Source of the DNA: Diplonema japonicum
Lineage: Eukaryota > Euglenozoa > Diplonemea > Diplonemida > Diplonemidae
Direction: 5' to 3'
NCBI GenBank assembly: GCA_964019335.1
Contig: OZ025648.1
Coordinates: 310,001 to 374,000 of the forward strand
DNA: 64,000 nucleotides
In this document: positions 21,126-31,119 of the stretch, in pieces
Layout: each line of letters starts with the position of its first letter
Position numbering within the stretch: position 1 is the stretch's first letter
The notes under the pieces: generated by a model
What the model saw: only the letters and a program-made list of their open reading frames with translations
Told to the model about the DNA's origin: nothing
Databases searched by the model: none
Program-made: the position numbers and the translations under genes

Positions 21126-21330
21126 GTTGAAACGGTGTCTTGGGTGATTTTCTGGATGGAATCCTTGCTCAGTTTGTTTCTTCATTAAGATCGGGTGGGA
21201 TAGCAGGGATTTTGCTGTGTTCAGGGCGATGTCGTCGAACTCCCTCTTCAACAATCCCCCGAGAACTGCTTTTCTTGTAACCGGTTCTCCTCTTATCCTG
21301 CTATCTTCGCTGCTTGCTCATTCTCATCCC
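21126..21330 (-). pseudogene. Truncated copy of the LRR gene 5' end
   Basis: The minus-strand frame contains KREFDDIALNTAKSLLSHPI, identical over this stretch to the LRR protein encoded at 17583-19184 apart from loss of the Asp run. The copy keeps pieces of the first ~125 codons, with internal deletions and a frameshift after LMKK. It has no start codon in frame and no LRR part. It runs at its 3' side into an unrelated membrane-protein fragment (VETQGPPYT). Confidence 0.75.
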
Positions 21331-22163
21331 CCCCCCCCCCCCCCCTTCAATCTCTTTTTAATTTTATTTTTTTCTTGCAGGATAAATAGGGAATTGGTGG
21401 TAAAAAAAAAAAGAAAAGCCATGCATTCTTTTTAAGCACATCAGAATGAAGAGAAGGGACAACCTCAATTATAATAAGAATTATCTTCTCATAATTGGGG
21501 GGGTTCTTTTTTATTTTTATTCTTTTTTATTTATTTTTTTATCGTTTCTGTCTCTGTCTAAAGTTGTCATTCTTATGGGGGAGGGGAAATAGAAGTTAGA
21601 TTTTTTTTGCCCTTAAATTTTCATGAGAAGAAAAGAAGGGAAGCGACCGGGTGGATTAGTTGGGAGGTATAAAAAAAAAGAGTAGGCTTTGGGTCAGCAC
21701 ATAGAAAAGATAAATTCAAGAGGAGGGGAGGAAAAAAAAATAAGGAATATTCCCTATTTCTTTTTAATCTTCCTCAAAGCCTTGTGGGCATTATTTTACT
21801 TTCTATTTCTTTTTTTTCTTTTTTTTTTTTTTTTTAATCGCAAAAATAAAAAGGTGACGAGGCGGGAAAAAAAAAAAGAAAAACCCCAAATTTTCTTAGT
21901 TGACATTCCGTTTCGTAGTCTGCAGAAAAAAGAGGGCTTTTCTTTTTTTTTTTTCTCTTCAAAAAAGAAAATAATAATAAGGGGGGGAACCATTAATGAA
22001 AAGAAACATCATTACCCGGGAAGAAGGGTTTCATCGTTATATAAAATTCAAACAAAAAATTCATAGGAATCGAAGTATCCAGCAACAGCCCATACTGAAC
22101 AAAATAAGGAAAGGGAGAACCAGAAGAAAAAAGAAAAAAAAGAAGAAGAAAATAGTAATCCGC
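21331..22163. other. Duplicated low-complexity spacer
   Basis: Parallels 19190-19950 of unit A, including the string around GCACATCAGAATGAAGAGAA and the motif GGACAACCTCAA. It contains a C-run at about 21328-21346 and A/T runs. No gene seen. Confidence 0.5.
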
Positions 22164-22742
22164 TCACAAAATCATGTACTCTGCATCAGGGTACCAGAAG
22201 CCATCTTCTAAATGTTGAGCCGCCTTCTCCATGTCATTAGCATCAATGGCAGAGGCTCTCCTCTTGCTGTACACTGTGAGGGCGATGACGGTACCTATGC
22301 ACAGGGCACCCACACCACCTGCAAGCCCGTACAGCCACGACATCGAAGAGGAAGAAGAAGACTCGGATGTCTCTTCTGCTTGCTTCTCCTTCACATCTAC
22401 CGTAGCCCCGCTTGCGGCCCCTGCCTTAACAAGGCTCTCCACGGAGAGTGATGTGTGTTGCTTGCCGGTGGCGTTCTCCCCCTCATCTCTGTGTTCCTCG
22501 TCAGCTGGAGCCTCATCGGCTTCTGCCTTCATGTTAGAAGTTTTCTTCGTGTGCTGTCCAGTACGGATCTTCGCGAGCACATCGGTCTCCGCCTGTTGGA
22601 TGCCGTGCCCTTCCTCCCCGTCAACTGGGCTGATGTCCTGGGTGTGCTCACGGTCGGACAGAGCATGCCCGAAAGCACCACCACCGCCCTTCTGTGAGAT
22701 CACCATGGCAGCACACAGAACTAGAAGCAGGCTCGACTTCAT
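22164..22742 (-). CDS. Type I surface protein with acidic repeats, copy 2 (contracted)
   Basis: 192 residues from ATG 22742. It is nearly identical to copy 1 (19952-20818) in the signal peptide, the pre-repeat region, the stalk, the membrane segment and the tail. It retains only one repeat (AETDVLAKIRTGQHTKK) where copy 1 has three and a half. Both ends are conserved while the repeat number changes, so the difference looks like repeat contraction by unequal exchange or slippage. The frame is intact, so I read it as functional. Confidence 0.82.
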   Translation of the reverse strand: MKSSLLLVLCAAMVISQKGGGGAFGHALSDREHTQDISPVDGEEGHGIQQAETDVLAKIRTGQHTKKTSNMKAEADEAPADEEHRDEGENATGKQHTSLSVESLVKAGAASGATVDVKEKQAEETSESSSSSSMSWLYGLAGGVGALCIGTVIALTVYSKRRASAIDANDMEKAAQHLEDGFWYPDAEYMIL

Positions 22743-22866
22743 TTCTTTTTTTTTATTATTATAATATTGTAGGCAAATCACCTGTTGTGGGTTAAAAAAA
22801 AAAAAAAAAAGAAAAATACTAGTAATAAAAAAAAAAAAAGACATATTGGCATGCAGTGAAGGGACA

Positions 22867-23094
22867 TCATTTTTGCTCTGTGTAGCTGCACAGGGAATAA
22901 GGCCCTCCCGGACCGAACTTTCGTGGCAGTACTAGGTATCTCTCAGGTTCGGACTCATCTTGCAACTCCTCCAGGTGCTGCTCATACTCCTCATCAGGCA
23001 AGAGGCACCCTTCAAGGGCTCCTACTAGCGTCCTAGTAGGTCGGAGAGTACCGTTCCCAACCACAAAAAAAAAAATTAACAGAGATAAAGCCAT
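22867..23094 (-). CDS. Short acidic ORF, possible cytoplasmic-tail relic
   Basis: A 75-codon frame. The credible part is C-terminal: GCLLPDEEYEQHLEELQDES, then EPERYLVLPRKFGPGG. It is acidic and Tyr-containing, like the tails of neighbouring membrane proteins. The N-terminal part is encoded by a T-run and is doubtful. It sits between duplication blocks and has no counterpart in unit A. An 8-bp perfect hairpin (CCTACTAG-CGTC-CTAGTAGG, 23021-23040) lies within it. It may be a fragment rather than a gene. Confidence 0.3.
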   Translation of the reverse strand: MALSLLIFFFVVGNGTLRPTRTLVGALEGCLLPDEEYEQHLEELQDESEPERYLVLPRKFGPGGPYSLCSYTEQK

Positions 23095-23300
23095 TCACAC
23101 GGGAAGGTAAACATTTATCACAAAGGGTTCAATGACACTTTTTGTATCGACACGGTTACGGAATCACATTCTTTTGTGGTTTCAACCAGTTTTTTTTTTT
23201 TTTTTTTTTTTTTTTTGCGGGTTTTCCCACATTTTGGTTGAAAAAAAAAAGAAGGGGGGAAGGGGGGAAGAACGAAAGAGGAAAGCAAGGAGGAAAGAAA

Positions 23301-23638
23301 AAACGAAAAAAAAGTCGTTTTTCTTTTTCCTCTTCCCCTTTCGACTTTTGATATCGACTTTAATAAAGCATGAAGGGTATGAAGAACTATTTCAACAACC
23401 CCCTCAAGGTGTGGTAGTCGAAAGCTAGAAGGAGAGAAACAAATAAAAGAATGAAGAAAAAAAGGGACCCTTCGGGTAGGTGGACTGAGTCAAGAATTCT
23501 TACAAAAGATTTAAAAAAAAAAAAAAAAGATGGATGTCCTTGAAGTTCTTGTCATCGGAAGACGTTCACTTTAAAAAGCTGCGAAGAAAAAAATTTGAGA
23601 GGGGGGGAGAAAAAAGAAGAGCAATTAAAAAAATTAAA
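23301..23638. other. Low-complexity spacer
   Basis: A-rich spacer with short unique stretches at about 23350-23500. No gene recognised. Confidence 0.5.
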
Positions 23639-23860
23639 CTAAACTATTTCGAATCTTGTTATTGGGGACCTTTCACTTTCTCTTGCAGGCTCTTGATGCC
23701 TATTGCAATAGACCATAGTTGCAATTGCCGTTCCCAGTAAAAAGATACCGATGCCAACCCCACATATGTACAGCCAGGTGACTGCCGCCTCTGTAGTATA
23801 AGGGGGGCCTTGTGTCTCCTCCATGCCGTTGACTACCAGAAGGAGGCCCTTCATTCGCAT
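23639..23860 (-). pseudogene. Mini membrane protein, relic of the surface-protein family
   Basis: A 73-codon frame. The N-terminus MRMKGLLLVVNG is a weak signal-like start, followed by MEETQGPPYTTEAAV, then a membrane segment WLYICGVGIGIFLLGTAIAT and a short tail with NRHQEPARESERSP. The membrane segment aligns with WLYGLAGGVGALCIGTAIAL of the intact family members, but the ectodomain is almost absent. It may be a deletion derivative or a very small membrane protein. Confidence 0.45.
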
Positions 23861-24981
23861 TTTTATTTTTTAATTTCTTGTGTGTAAATAACCTGTTGGA
23901 CATTTTTTTTTTTTTTTTTTTTTTGATGACATTTTGAGGGCGATGCAATGAGTAAATACTTTTTTTTTCTCCCCTTCTTTTCTTTCACACTCTTATTTTC
24001 CTTTTGTTTTGTTTTTTTTTTTTGTTTTTCTTTCCATTCTTGCATTGAAGGAAAGAGGAAAGAAATGGGAAATAAGAGAGATTGAGGGGGGGAAAAAAAA
24101 TAGAAGGAAGAAAAAAAAAAAAAAGAGTTTGTTCATGAAACAGCAGCACAAATTTATTTTGAATCACAAAAAAAGAAATCTCTCAAAGGCCATGACGATA
24201 AAAAGAGTGGGTGTTGCTGTAGTATACTTCTAAGGGTCAGGAAGCTATTTGTATTTTTTTCTTTCCCCCCCCTTCTTTTTTTTCTTTTTTTATGTTATTT
24301 CCCCCCTTTCCTGTTATTGTTGTGGCAATAAGAAAATTGTTTCATCTTACCTGCCCGAAACAAATGAAAAAGAGAATTTAAAAGAAAAAAAAAAGAAGAA
24401 GAAGAAAAAAAAAAAAAAAAAAAAAAAAGAGACATTTAATAAAAAAACCAAATCTATACCAAACAGCACTACGCACCTTTTCATTTCGTTTTAAGGCCAA
24501 TATCGAAAAATCAAACTTATTTATTTATCGAAACCCAGTTTAAAGCGTTTTTTTCTTTTTTTTTTTTAAAGCTGGGCTACACCAGTTACCACAAAAAAAA
24601 ATAATATCAAAGGGCACCGATTAACGGAGAGGAAGAAAAAATAATAGTATGTGTTTGTGACTGAGGGACAATGAGAAATAGTGGAGACAAAGTGAGACAG
24701 AGCTCACCCGGTTCTGGTTAAATTGAAAGGAATCCACCGAAGAATTTCTTTCGTTTTTTCTTTTTTCTTTTTTTTTTTTTTTTTTTGATCTTGGTTTTGG
24801 TTGTCTTGTATAATAAAAAGAGGAACAAAGTATAAAAACCTTTTTTAAAAAATCTTACAAGCATACCCAGCTCACTGCACATGGGTAACTGGCAGCAGTG
24901 GGTAAGGTAAAGGACTTTTTTTTTTTTGTTTTTTTCTTTTGTTCAAATTCTCATATTCTATTCTGTGCCACCACTGCAGCT
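23861..24981. other. Low-complexity spacer
   Basis: Long A- and T-runs. At 24429-24439 an A-run is followed by GAGACATTTAA, the first 11 nt of the 41-nt dispersed repeat, after which the match ends. Near 24866-24903 the sequence CCCA-GCT-CACTGC...GCAGTGGG could form a stem 80 bp after the stop codon of the next gene. No gene seen. Confidence 0.5.
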
Positions 24982-26988
24982 TTAAATGTTTGTGTACCCA
25001 GCATCTCCGGGCGACTTCATCACAACCTCCTCACTGTCGTCACTAGGCAGGGCAACATTCTCCAAGTCACTTAACAACCTTTCCTCGGGGGCGGTAGAGG
25101 TTCTCCTCTTGCTGTACACTGTGAGGGCGATGGCGGAACCCATACACAGGGCACCCACACCACCTGCAAGCCCGTACAGCCACGACATCGAAGAGGAAGA
25201 AGAGGATCCCGACCCGTCATTGGGCTGCGGGACAGGGGCGCTGACCTTTGTGACAGGCTTCACGACAAGGGAACCCTCGCCACCGTCCACTAAAGGTCCC
25301 TTCCCCTCACCTGCTTGCTTAACCGCCTTTTCTATGTCAACCTCTATTTTTTTCGCGTCTTTCCCCTCAATGCGGTACTCCACGAACACACCTGTTTTGC
25401 TGTCGGAGCTGCTCGCCTGCTGGACTTCGGCATTTCCGTGACGTTCCTCCTTTAGGAAGTCCGTGTTCCATGCAGGGTTCATTTCCACTGCAGATTCCTT
25501 CCTTTCGTCTTCTGTCGGCATTCTGTTCCCCTCCTTCAACACACCCACAGCAGTCACCATCAACCAGTCGGGGTTGGCCCTCAGCCATGCTGACGCTCTC
25601 ACCATCGACATCCTGAACCTCCTCAGGAAGTCCCTGGGCTTCAGCATTACTTCGGTGATGTCACATTCAAACATTAGGAAGCTGTTGACCACCTCAACAA
25701 GGGCTAGCTCGTCACTAGGGGTCTCTTCACGGTCGTCCTTGCTTCTCTTGGAATCAAAGTCCCAGGGTTTGTCCACGCCCTGCTCTTCCCTGTGGCCATT
25801 GCTCTCGCCCATGTGCTTGCGCGACTCCCAGTCCCTGCCTTCACCATCGCCAGTATGCTCATGTTCAAAGTGCCTGTCGTTCTTCCCGTAATATTCCTCG
25901 TCGCTGGGTGAGTCGTCAAAGACAGCGTCTCCACCTTCGTAGTTGTTGTCGAAGTCTTTACCTTGCTTGCCATTGAAATCTGTGCCATCAAAGCCTTCAC
26001 CTTTGTGCTTGCCATCGAAGTCGAAGTCGAAGTCTTTGCCATCAAAACCATCACCATTCTGCTTGCCATCGAAGTCCTTGTCGTCAAAGCCGTCGCCCTT
26101 CTGCTTGCCGTCGAAATCCTTGTCAAAGTCATCGTCGCCCTTCTGCTTGCCATCGAAGTCCTTGTCATCAAAGCCTTCACCATTCTGCTTGCCGTCGAAG
26201 TCCTTGTCAAAGTCATCGTGACCCTTGTGCTTGCCATCGAAGTCGAACTCTTCACCCTTCTGCTGGTTGCCATCAAAGTCCTTATCATCAAAGCCATCGT
26301 GACCCTTGTGCTTGCCATCAAAGCTGTCACCCTTCTGCTTGCCATCGAAGTCCTTGTCATCAAAGCCATCGTGACCCTTGTGCTTACCATCGAAGTCGAA
26401 GTCTTTGCCATCAAAGCCTTCACCCTTGTGCTTGCCGTCGAAGTCCTTGTCGTCAAAGCCATCGTGACCCTTGTGCTTGCCGTCGAAGTCGAAGTCTTTG
26501 CCATCAAAGCCATCACCCTTCTGCTTTCCGTCGATGTCTTTGTCGTCAAAGCCATCGTGACCCTTGTGCTTACCATCGAAGTCGAAGTCCTTGCCATCAA
26601 AGCCTTCACCCTTGTGCTTGCCATCGAAGTCCTTGTCGTCAAAGCCATCGTGACCCTTGTGCTTGCCATCGAAGTCGAAGTCCTTGTCATCAAAGCCATC
26701 ACCCTTCTGCTTGCCGTCGAAGTCCTTGTCATCAAAGCCATCGTGACCCTTGTGCTTACCATCGAAGTCATCACCCTTTTGCCCATCGAAGTCTTTGCCT
26801 TCGTACTTGCGGTTGAAGTTCATCTTCCCTTCAGGAAGAGGTGCCGCCCCTTCTTTTATGATGTGACGGTCCTTCTTCTTCACTATCTTTTCAGCATGTC
26901 TGAGGGCACCGTGGGCCTCTTGTGACGCGACAGCGCAGCTGGCTGGCACCATGGCACACAGCACCAGAAGCAAACTTTTCGACTTCAT
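24982..26988 (-). CDS. Surface protein with long Phe-Asp-Gly-Lys repeat array
   Basis: 668 residues from ATG 26988. After the signal peptide (MKSKSLLLVLCAMVPASCA) comes a Lys-rich leader, then about 290 residues of degenerate ~15-residue repeats around DFDGKHKGHDGFDDK (26800-25960). This is strongly charged, low in hydrophobics and likely extended. The next ~180 residues contain FLRRFRMSMVRAS, MVTAVGVLKEG and GVFVEYRIEG, a membrane-proximal domain shared with the proteins at 57661-60399 and 63360-64000. A Ser run, a membrane segment (about 603-622, nearly identical to the acidic-repeat proteins) and a 46-residue tail complete it. Asp-rich repeats suggest ion binding, but this is an inference. 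Confidence 0.88.
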   Translation of the reverse strand: MKSKSLLLVLCAMVPASCAVASQEAHGALRHAEKIVKKKDRHIIKEGAAPLPEGKMNFNRKYEGKDFDGQKGDDFDGKHKGHDGFDDKDFDGKQKGDGFDDKDFDFDGKHKGHDGFDDKDFDGKHKGEGFDGKDFDFDGKHKGHDGFDDKDIDGKQKGDGFDGKDFDFDGKHKGHDGFDDKDFDGKHKGEGFDGKDFDFDGKHKGHDGFDDKDFDGKQKGDSFDGKHKGHDGFDDKDFDGNQQKGEEFDFDGKHKGHDDFDKDFDGKQNGEGFDDKDFDGKQKGDDDFDKDFDGKQKGDGFDDKDFDGKQNGDGFDGKDFDFDFDGKHKGEGFDGTDFNGKQGKDFDNNYEGGDAVFDDSPSDEEYYGKNDRHFEHEHTGDGEGRDWESRKHMGESNGHREEQGVDKPWDFDSKRSKDDREETPSDELALVEVVNSFLMFECDITEVMLKPRDFLRRFRMSMVRASAWLRANPDWLMVTAVGVLKEGNRMPTEDERKESAVEMNPAWNTDFLKEERHGNAEVQQASSSDSKTGVFVEYRIEGKDAKKIEVDIEKAVKQAGEGKGPLVDGGEGSLVVKPVTKVSAPVPQPNDGSGSSSSSSMSWLYGLAGGVGALCMGSAIALTVYSKRRTSTAPEERLLSDLENVALPSDDSEEVVMKSPGDAGYTNI
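25960..26800 (-). repeat. Coding minisatellite (~45-bp unit) in surface protein
   Basis: Tandem 36-48-bp units, typically 45 bp, encode variants of DFDGKHKGHDGFDDK. Units alternate KHKG, KQKG and KQNG forms, giving a higher-order pattern of two or three units. Confidence 0.85.
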
Positions 26989-27859
26989 TTTATGGTCAGT
27001 AAAATCTGTGTGTTGTGTGATTACTTTTTTTCTTCTTTTTTTCTTCTTCTTTTTTACTGTTTCAAGATCGGCGGGGAAAGAAGAATGGTATCGTCTTATC
27101 CGAACCCATGGAGGGGTGTACCCCACTACTTGTCAAAACCTCGTGCTTGAGATGGGGTAAAGACAAATCACAAAGGTGAGTTACAAAAGCCTCTTTAGTG
27201 TCAAGGGTTTACCACAACCTCGCAAAAAAAAAAAAAAAAAAAAATCAAAAAAAAGAAAAAAAAGAATAGGCGAGTTCTTTGTTTGTGCTGGTCCCTCACA
27301 AGTGTTTCTGACTGTCATTAAAAAATATGGGCGAAGAACGGGATAACTTGTTTATTGAACCTCTCGTGTCCAGAGCTTCTCCAAGGCAACACCACCCAAG
27401 CATAGGAAGTAGAAAAAAAACAAAAAGAGAAAAAGAAGGGGGTAAAAAAAAAAAGAAGAAATATTGCTCTGGGGGGGATAACAACAAGGGGGAAAGATGT
27501 GAATAAAAAGAGGGAAAAAAACGGAAAAAAAAAAGATGGAGGGGAGAAGCAAAGACCACATCGGACAGGAGCGTGGGGGACAAAGCAAAATTTCAAGGTG
27601 GGGGCAACATGCCACCTACTTTTTTTTCTCTTTTTTTTTCTCCATTCATCTGCAGGGAAGTTTTCTTTTTTTTTTTTTGTTTTCTATTATTTTTATATAA
27701 TCGTCCTTAGATTGTACCTAAGGCTGCACTTATTTATTTTTTCTGCATTTTTCTTTTTAAAAGTTTATTCTGACCCCGCAAAATCAAAGAGAAAAGGAAA
27801 TATACGGGCAATCTCGAGAGCACTACACCTGATATAAGAGGAGGCACTGCAACAATTTT

Positions 27860-27895
<36 letters not shown>

Positions 27896-28033
27896 ACAGA
27901 GGGGAGGCAAGAAAAGAAAAGTAAAAAAAAAAGGAGGGGGGGAATATGATTTTTGTTCTTTGATGGTTTTCTTCCATATTTTTTTTTCTTTTTTCTTTTT
28001 TTTTAAAAAAAAATATTGTTTCTCCCAATATTC
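26989..28033. other. Spacer, no gene seen
   Basis: A short unique stretch (27060-27230) is followed by A/T-rich runs, including an A-run of about 34 at 27860-27893. A plus-strand acceptor-like pattern (T-tract then CTGCAGGGA) lies at 27650. Confidence 0.5.
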
Positions 28034-28224
28034 TTATTTGTAGCTGGACAAGGGGTTACCCATTGTGTACGACTGGGACAAGGGCTGAACGTGGTCAATG
28101 GCCTCCTTGGCATCGTTGGAAACAGCACCGTGGGGGATGCTCGCAAGCTCAGCCGGCTCAGCCACCTCGTACAGGAACAAACGGCCAAAGTGCCTCTGCA
28201 CCATACCAATGATACCGGCTCTGC

Positions 28225-28257
<33 letters not shown>

Positions 28258-29390
28258 CCAATACCTGTCCCTAATGGTGACCTTCTTACCGGCCTTAACA
28301 AGGCCCTTCGCAACGACAAGAGGCTGCGACTCCTCAATGATGTCCACGGGGCAGTGGCTCTTGTAGGCAACATCAGTGATCACGTAGTGGTCGAGCCCCT
28401 GGTCCAGAAGCGACTTCACCATGAACTCGGCGTGGTTGACGTTGTATTTGTCAGTAGCGTCGCAGATCAACGGCGGGACGCCCACTGACCTTGCGTAGTT
28501 GCCCAGCGCGCGGTTGTCCCTGGGGAAGCAGGGGCCACCGAACCCGTACCCGGGCATCAGGTACTTCCCGCCCACACGGGTGTCGCAGCCAACAGCCTTC
28601 AAGATTTCAAACTTATCAGCACCAGGAGTGCGGTCGGCAATGTCACCGATCATGTTGGCGTACGAGATCTTCGTCGTCACAAAGCAGTTCACAGAAAGCT
28701 TCATGATCTCCGCGGACTGGGGAGACATGCGGCAGAAACGGGGGTCGTTCACAGTGCACGCCTTGTTGTAGTTTATGTGGAAGAGAAAAAAAAGAAAAAG
28801 AGAAGAAAAAAAAATACCGTGTAGAGGTTCTCAAGGATCTCGCCAGCGTCTTTGCTGCCCTCACCGATGAGCACGCAGTCGGGGTTGAGCAGGCCCTTCA
28901 TCACGTCGCCTTGCGCGATGAACTCAGGGTTGTATGAGAGTGTGCTGTTCTCGCAGTCTCTGACAAGGAACTGGCCGATGTGGGAGATGTATCCAGGCTG
29001 GACGGTGCAGCAGATCACGATGTGCTTGTCCTTGGGCTTGAAGGCGTTGATGTCGGCAAGCAGTTTGCTGAGGGTTGAAATGTCGTAGATGTCCTCGCCG
29101 CCACCGGTGGGTGTCGCGACCAGGATGAAGATGATGTCTGAGAAGTCGACAGCCTCCTTCAGGGAGGTGGTGGCCTTGAACCTCTTTGCGTCCTGCAGGT
29201 ACTCCTTCACCATGGGCTCTGTGGAGTTGAGGGTCTTGTTGTTCAGCGAGTCGACGTACGACTGCACCACGTCCACAGCCAGGACATCCCACCCAGCCTT
29301 CTCGAACACAAGGGCCGTGCACAACCCCAGTCTCCCAACACCCACGATGGAGAGCTTCTTGCCGTCGATCACCTTCTGTGCCGCCGCCAT
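28034..29390 (-). CDS. UGDH: UDP-glucose 6-dehydrogenase family enzyme
   Basis: NAD-dependent two-step oxidation of UDP-glucose to UDP-glucuronate is the family's usual reaction. Three exons (29390-28818, 28761-28265, 28220-28034; introns 56 and 44 nt) give 418 residues. Visible marks are the N-terminal Rossmann motif (LSIVGVGRLGLCTALVFEKAG), VATPTGGGEDIYDIS, STLSYNPEFIAQGD and the catalytic Cys in GYGFGGPCFPRD (Cys269), then a second dinucleotide-type domain. Related enzymes use GDP-mannose or UDP-ManNAc, so the exact sugar is not certain. The second intron is almost a pure A-run. A ~115-bp block 43 bp upstream is shared with the V-ATPase A gene. Confidence 0.9.
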
Positions 29391-29432
29391 TTTATTTTTT
29401 TTTGTCTTTTTTTTCCTTCGGATTTTTTTTTT

Positions 29433-29547
29433 GCAAGAACGAGTCTTTGACTTGTCTACACAAAAGGGGAACGTCGGCAACGTGTTTCGGGTTGACAAAC
29501 TTCTCCAGGTTTTACCCGGCACGTACAAACAACGGCCAGTTCCTCTT
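29433..29547 (-). promoter_or_regulatory. Conserved upstream block, copy 2 (UGDH)
   Basis: It starts 43 bp upstream of the UGDH start codon and aligns over its full length with 8891-9017. On the sense strand it contains ACTGGCCGTTGTTTGTACG and CCTGGAGAAGTTTGTCAA, and a possible small hairpin (CCGGGT-AAA-ACCTGG). The orientation relative to the downstream gene is the same in both copies. Confidence 0.6.
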
Positions 29548-29661
29548 TTTCTTTTTTTTTTCCAAATAGAAGAACAGAAATGAAGGAAAGAAGTTTGCAA
29601 AACGAGACAAGAACTTTCAATTCGGAAGAGAGAAAGCCTTCCCCCCCACCCACTCCCCTAT

Positions 29662-31119
29662 TCACTCATCCACGCCAGGAACACCAAAGAAAACGGGGCT
29701 TGGCGAATATTCAGCATCCACGACGGTACCCGACCGCATCCTAACGGGTATGGCCTCTGGAAAGTCGAAGTCTGCACGGCTGACCTTCTCGTTGTGGAAG
29801 TGCGTTTCCTTTGTACCAATACAGCTTAGGGATGGGTTGCGTTCAAAGAGCTTTTTGAAACCCGCGAGGATAACGGGGATGTCGGCGATCGAGTTGCCGC
29901 TAAAAGACACCTGGATAAGCGACACGGTCGACTGTGGCGTGGTCAGGGAAGCAACGATGGGGATGAGCGTCCCAGAGTGCAAGGAAAGGTTCTCGAGAAG
30001 CAACGACTGCAACGCTGTGTATTCCCGAAGAGCGTGGAGGAGACCTCTCACGGCAGACTCGGAAAGCCCTGTCCTGGAGAGGTTCAAACCTTTAATTGGA
30101 AGCCGTCTGTTCCTCATGAACACATCTGCCAAGCACACATCGCCAATGCATTTTGTATCAGACACATCAAAGGAGAGCAGCGTGTCACCGTCCTCCATGA
30201 AATCAGCGATATCTTGTGCTACCCCCCTTCCCATACCAGTGCGTGATACGCTGAGCCACTTGATGTTGTGCAAGACATCCGTGGACAACACATTGCTCAA
30301 TGAATCTCCGATATCATTATTTGACAAGTCCAGTGCAAGGAGGTTCTCGCACATACGGAGCCCTTCCTTCAACGATGCCACGCCGTCCTCCTTCAACCCC
30401 GTCTGCGAGATGTTCAGCTCGGTCAAGCTTTCCGCGAACTGCAATTTTCCCAAAAACATCTCCGGTTGCTCGCCAAGACTGTTGCCTGCGATGTTCAGCG
30501 TTCTCAACGCCTTGCACCCCAACACAACACCTCCTACCGCACACGGGAACCTCGTGCATCTGCAGTTGTTATAACTAACATTCAAAGTCCTCAGAGTAGG
30601 GTGGGCTTCTATGGAACACAGAAGCGTCGTTAACGTACCTTGAAGATTAGCATGGGAAAGGTCAAGTGTTGCAAGTTCTTTGTTGCTCTTCAGCGATCTA
30701 GGAAGCCCTGTGGCTAGTGACAAATCGTTCCGGGATAATAGGAGGTGGCGGAGCCGTGTGTTACCGTCGAGTAGAATAGCGAGCTGGCCTTCGATGTCCT
30801 CCAGTCTGCACCCCACTAAGCCAAGCCGCTCAACTACTGCGTTTACCCGTAGTGCTTGAGATACAGCACGAAGGTCGTCCATTCCTAGTTTTGTTCCATG
30901 CATGTCTAGTATGCCCAGCTTCACGTTTTCTCTTAGCAGAAGTCTTCCAAGCTGCCCCGCCGCCTGTTTTGCTAGCTCGCATTCCATGATGACCAGCCTT
31001 CGCAGCCCTGCCTCCACCCTTGCCTTCACCTCCCCTATCTCGTCGTACGACACCTTCTTCCCTCTATACGCAAATGTGTCTAAATCCTCGCTGCCCCCTA
31101 GCATGCTTACTGTGTTCAT
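29662..31119 (-). CDS. Leucine-rich-repeat protein (ribonuclease-inhibitor type)
   Basis: 485 residues, single exon from ATG 31119. After ~55 residues, about twelve repeats of 24-30 residues follow with the patterns LxxLxLSxxxL and LxxLNIAGNSLGE (for example LATLDLSHANLQGT, LTELNISQTGLKED, LLALDLSNNDIGDS, IKGLNLSRTGLSES). The longer repeat with two helical Leu positions is the RNI-like type, a protein-interaction scaffold. No additional catalytic domain. The C-terminus (PVRMRSGTVVDAEYSP) is unique. It is unrelated in detail to the PPP1R42-like gene at 17.6 kb. Confidence 0.85.
   Translation of the reverse strand: MNTVSMLGGSEDLDTFAYRGKKVSYDEIGEVKARVEAGLRRLVIMECELAKQAAGQLGRLLLRENVKLGILDMHGTKLGMDDLRAVSQALRVNAVVERLGLVGCRLEDIEGQLAILLDGNTRLRHLLLSRNDLSLATGLPRSLKSNKELATLDLSHANLQGTLTTLLCSIEAHPTLRTLNVSYNNCRCTRFPCAVGGVVLGCKALRTLNIAGNSLGEQPEMFLGKLQFAESLTELNISQTGLKEDGVASLKEGLRMCENLLALDLSNNDIGDSLSNVLSTDVLHNIKWLSVSRTGMGRGVAQDIADFMEDGDTLLSFDVSDTKCIGDVCLADVFMRNRRLPIKGLNLSRTGLSESAVRGLLHALREYTALQSLLLENLSLHSGTLIPIVASLTTPQSTVSLIQVSFSGNSIADIPVILAGFKKLFERNPSLSCIGTKETHFHNEKVSRADFDFPEAIPVRMRSGTVVDAEYSPSPVFFGVPGVDE

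Larger units (their letters stand above)
21126..23300. repeat. Tandem duplication, unit B
   Basis: A diverged copy of unit A (18805-21040). It contains the truncated LRR 5' end, the matching spacer, surface protein copy 2 and the flank repeated at 23068-23153. It differs by indels, by loss of surface-protein repeats and by an added segment at 22867-23067. Confidence 0.75.

Noticed and set aside
25704-26925. Frames of 320-360 codons over the repeat array in other frames
   Set aside because: Repeats without stops are open in several frames. Only the FDGK frame has a signal peptide, a membrane segment and homologues.
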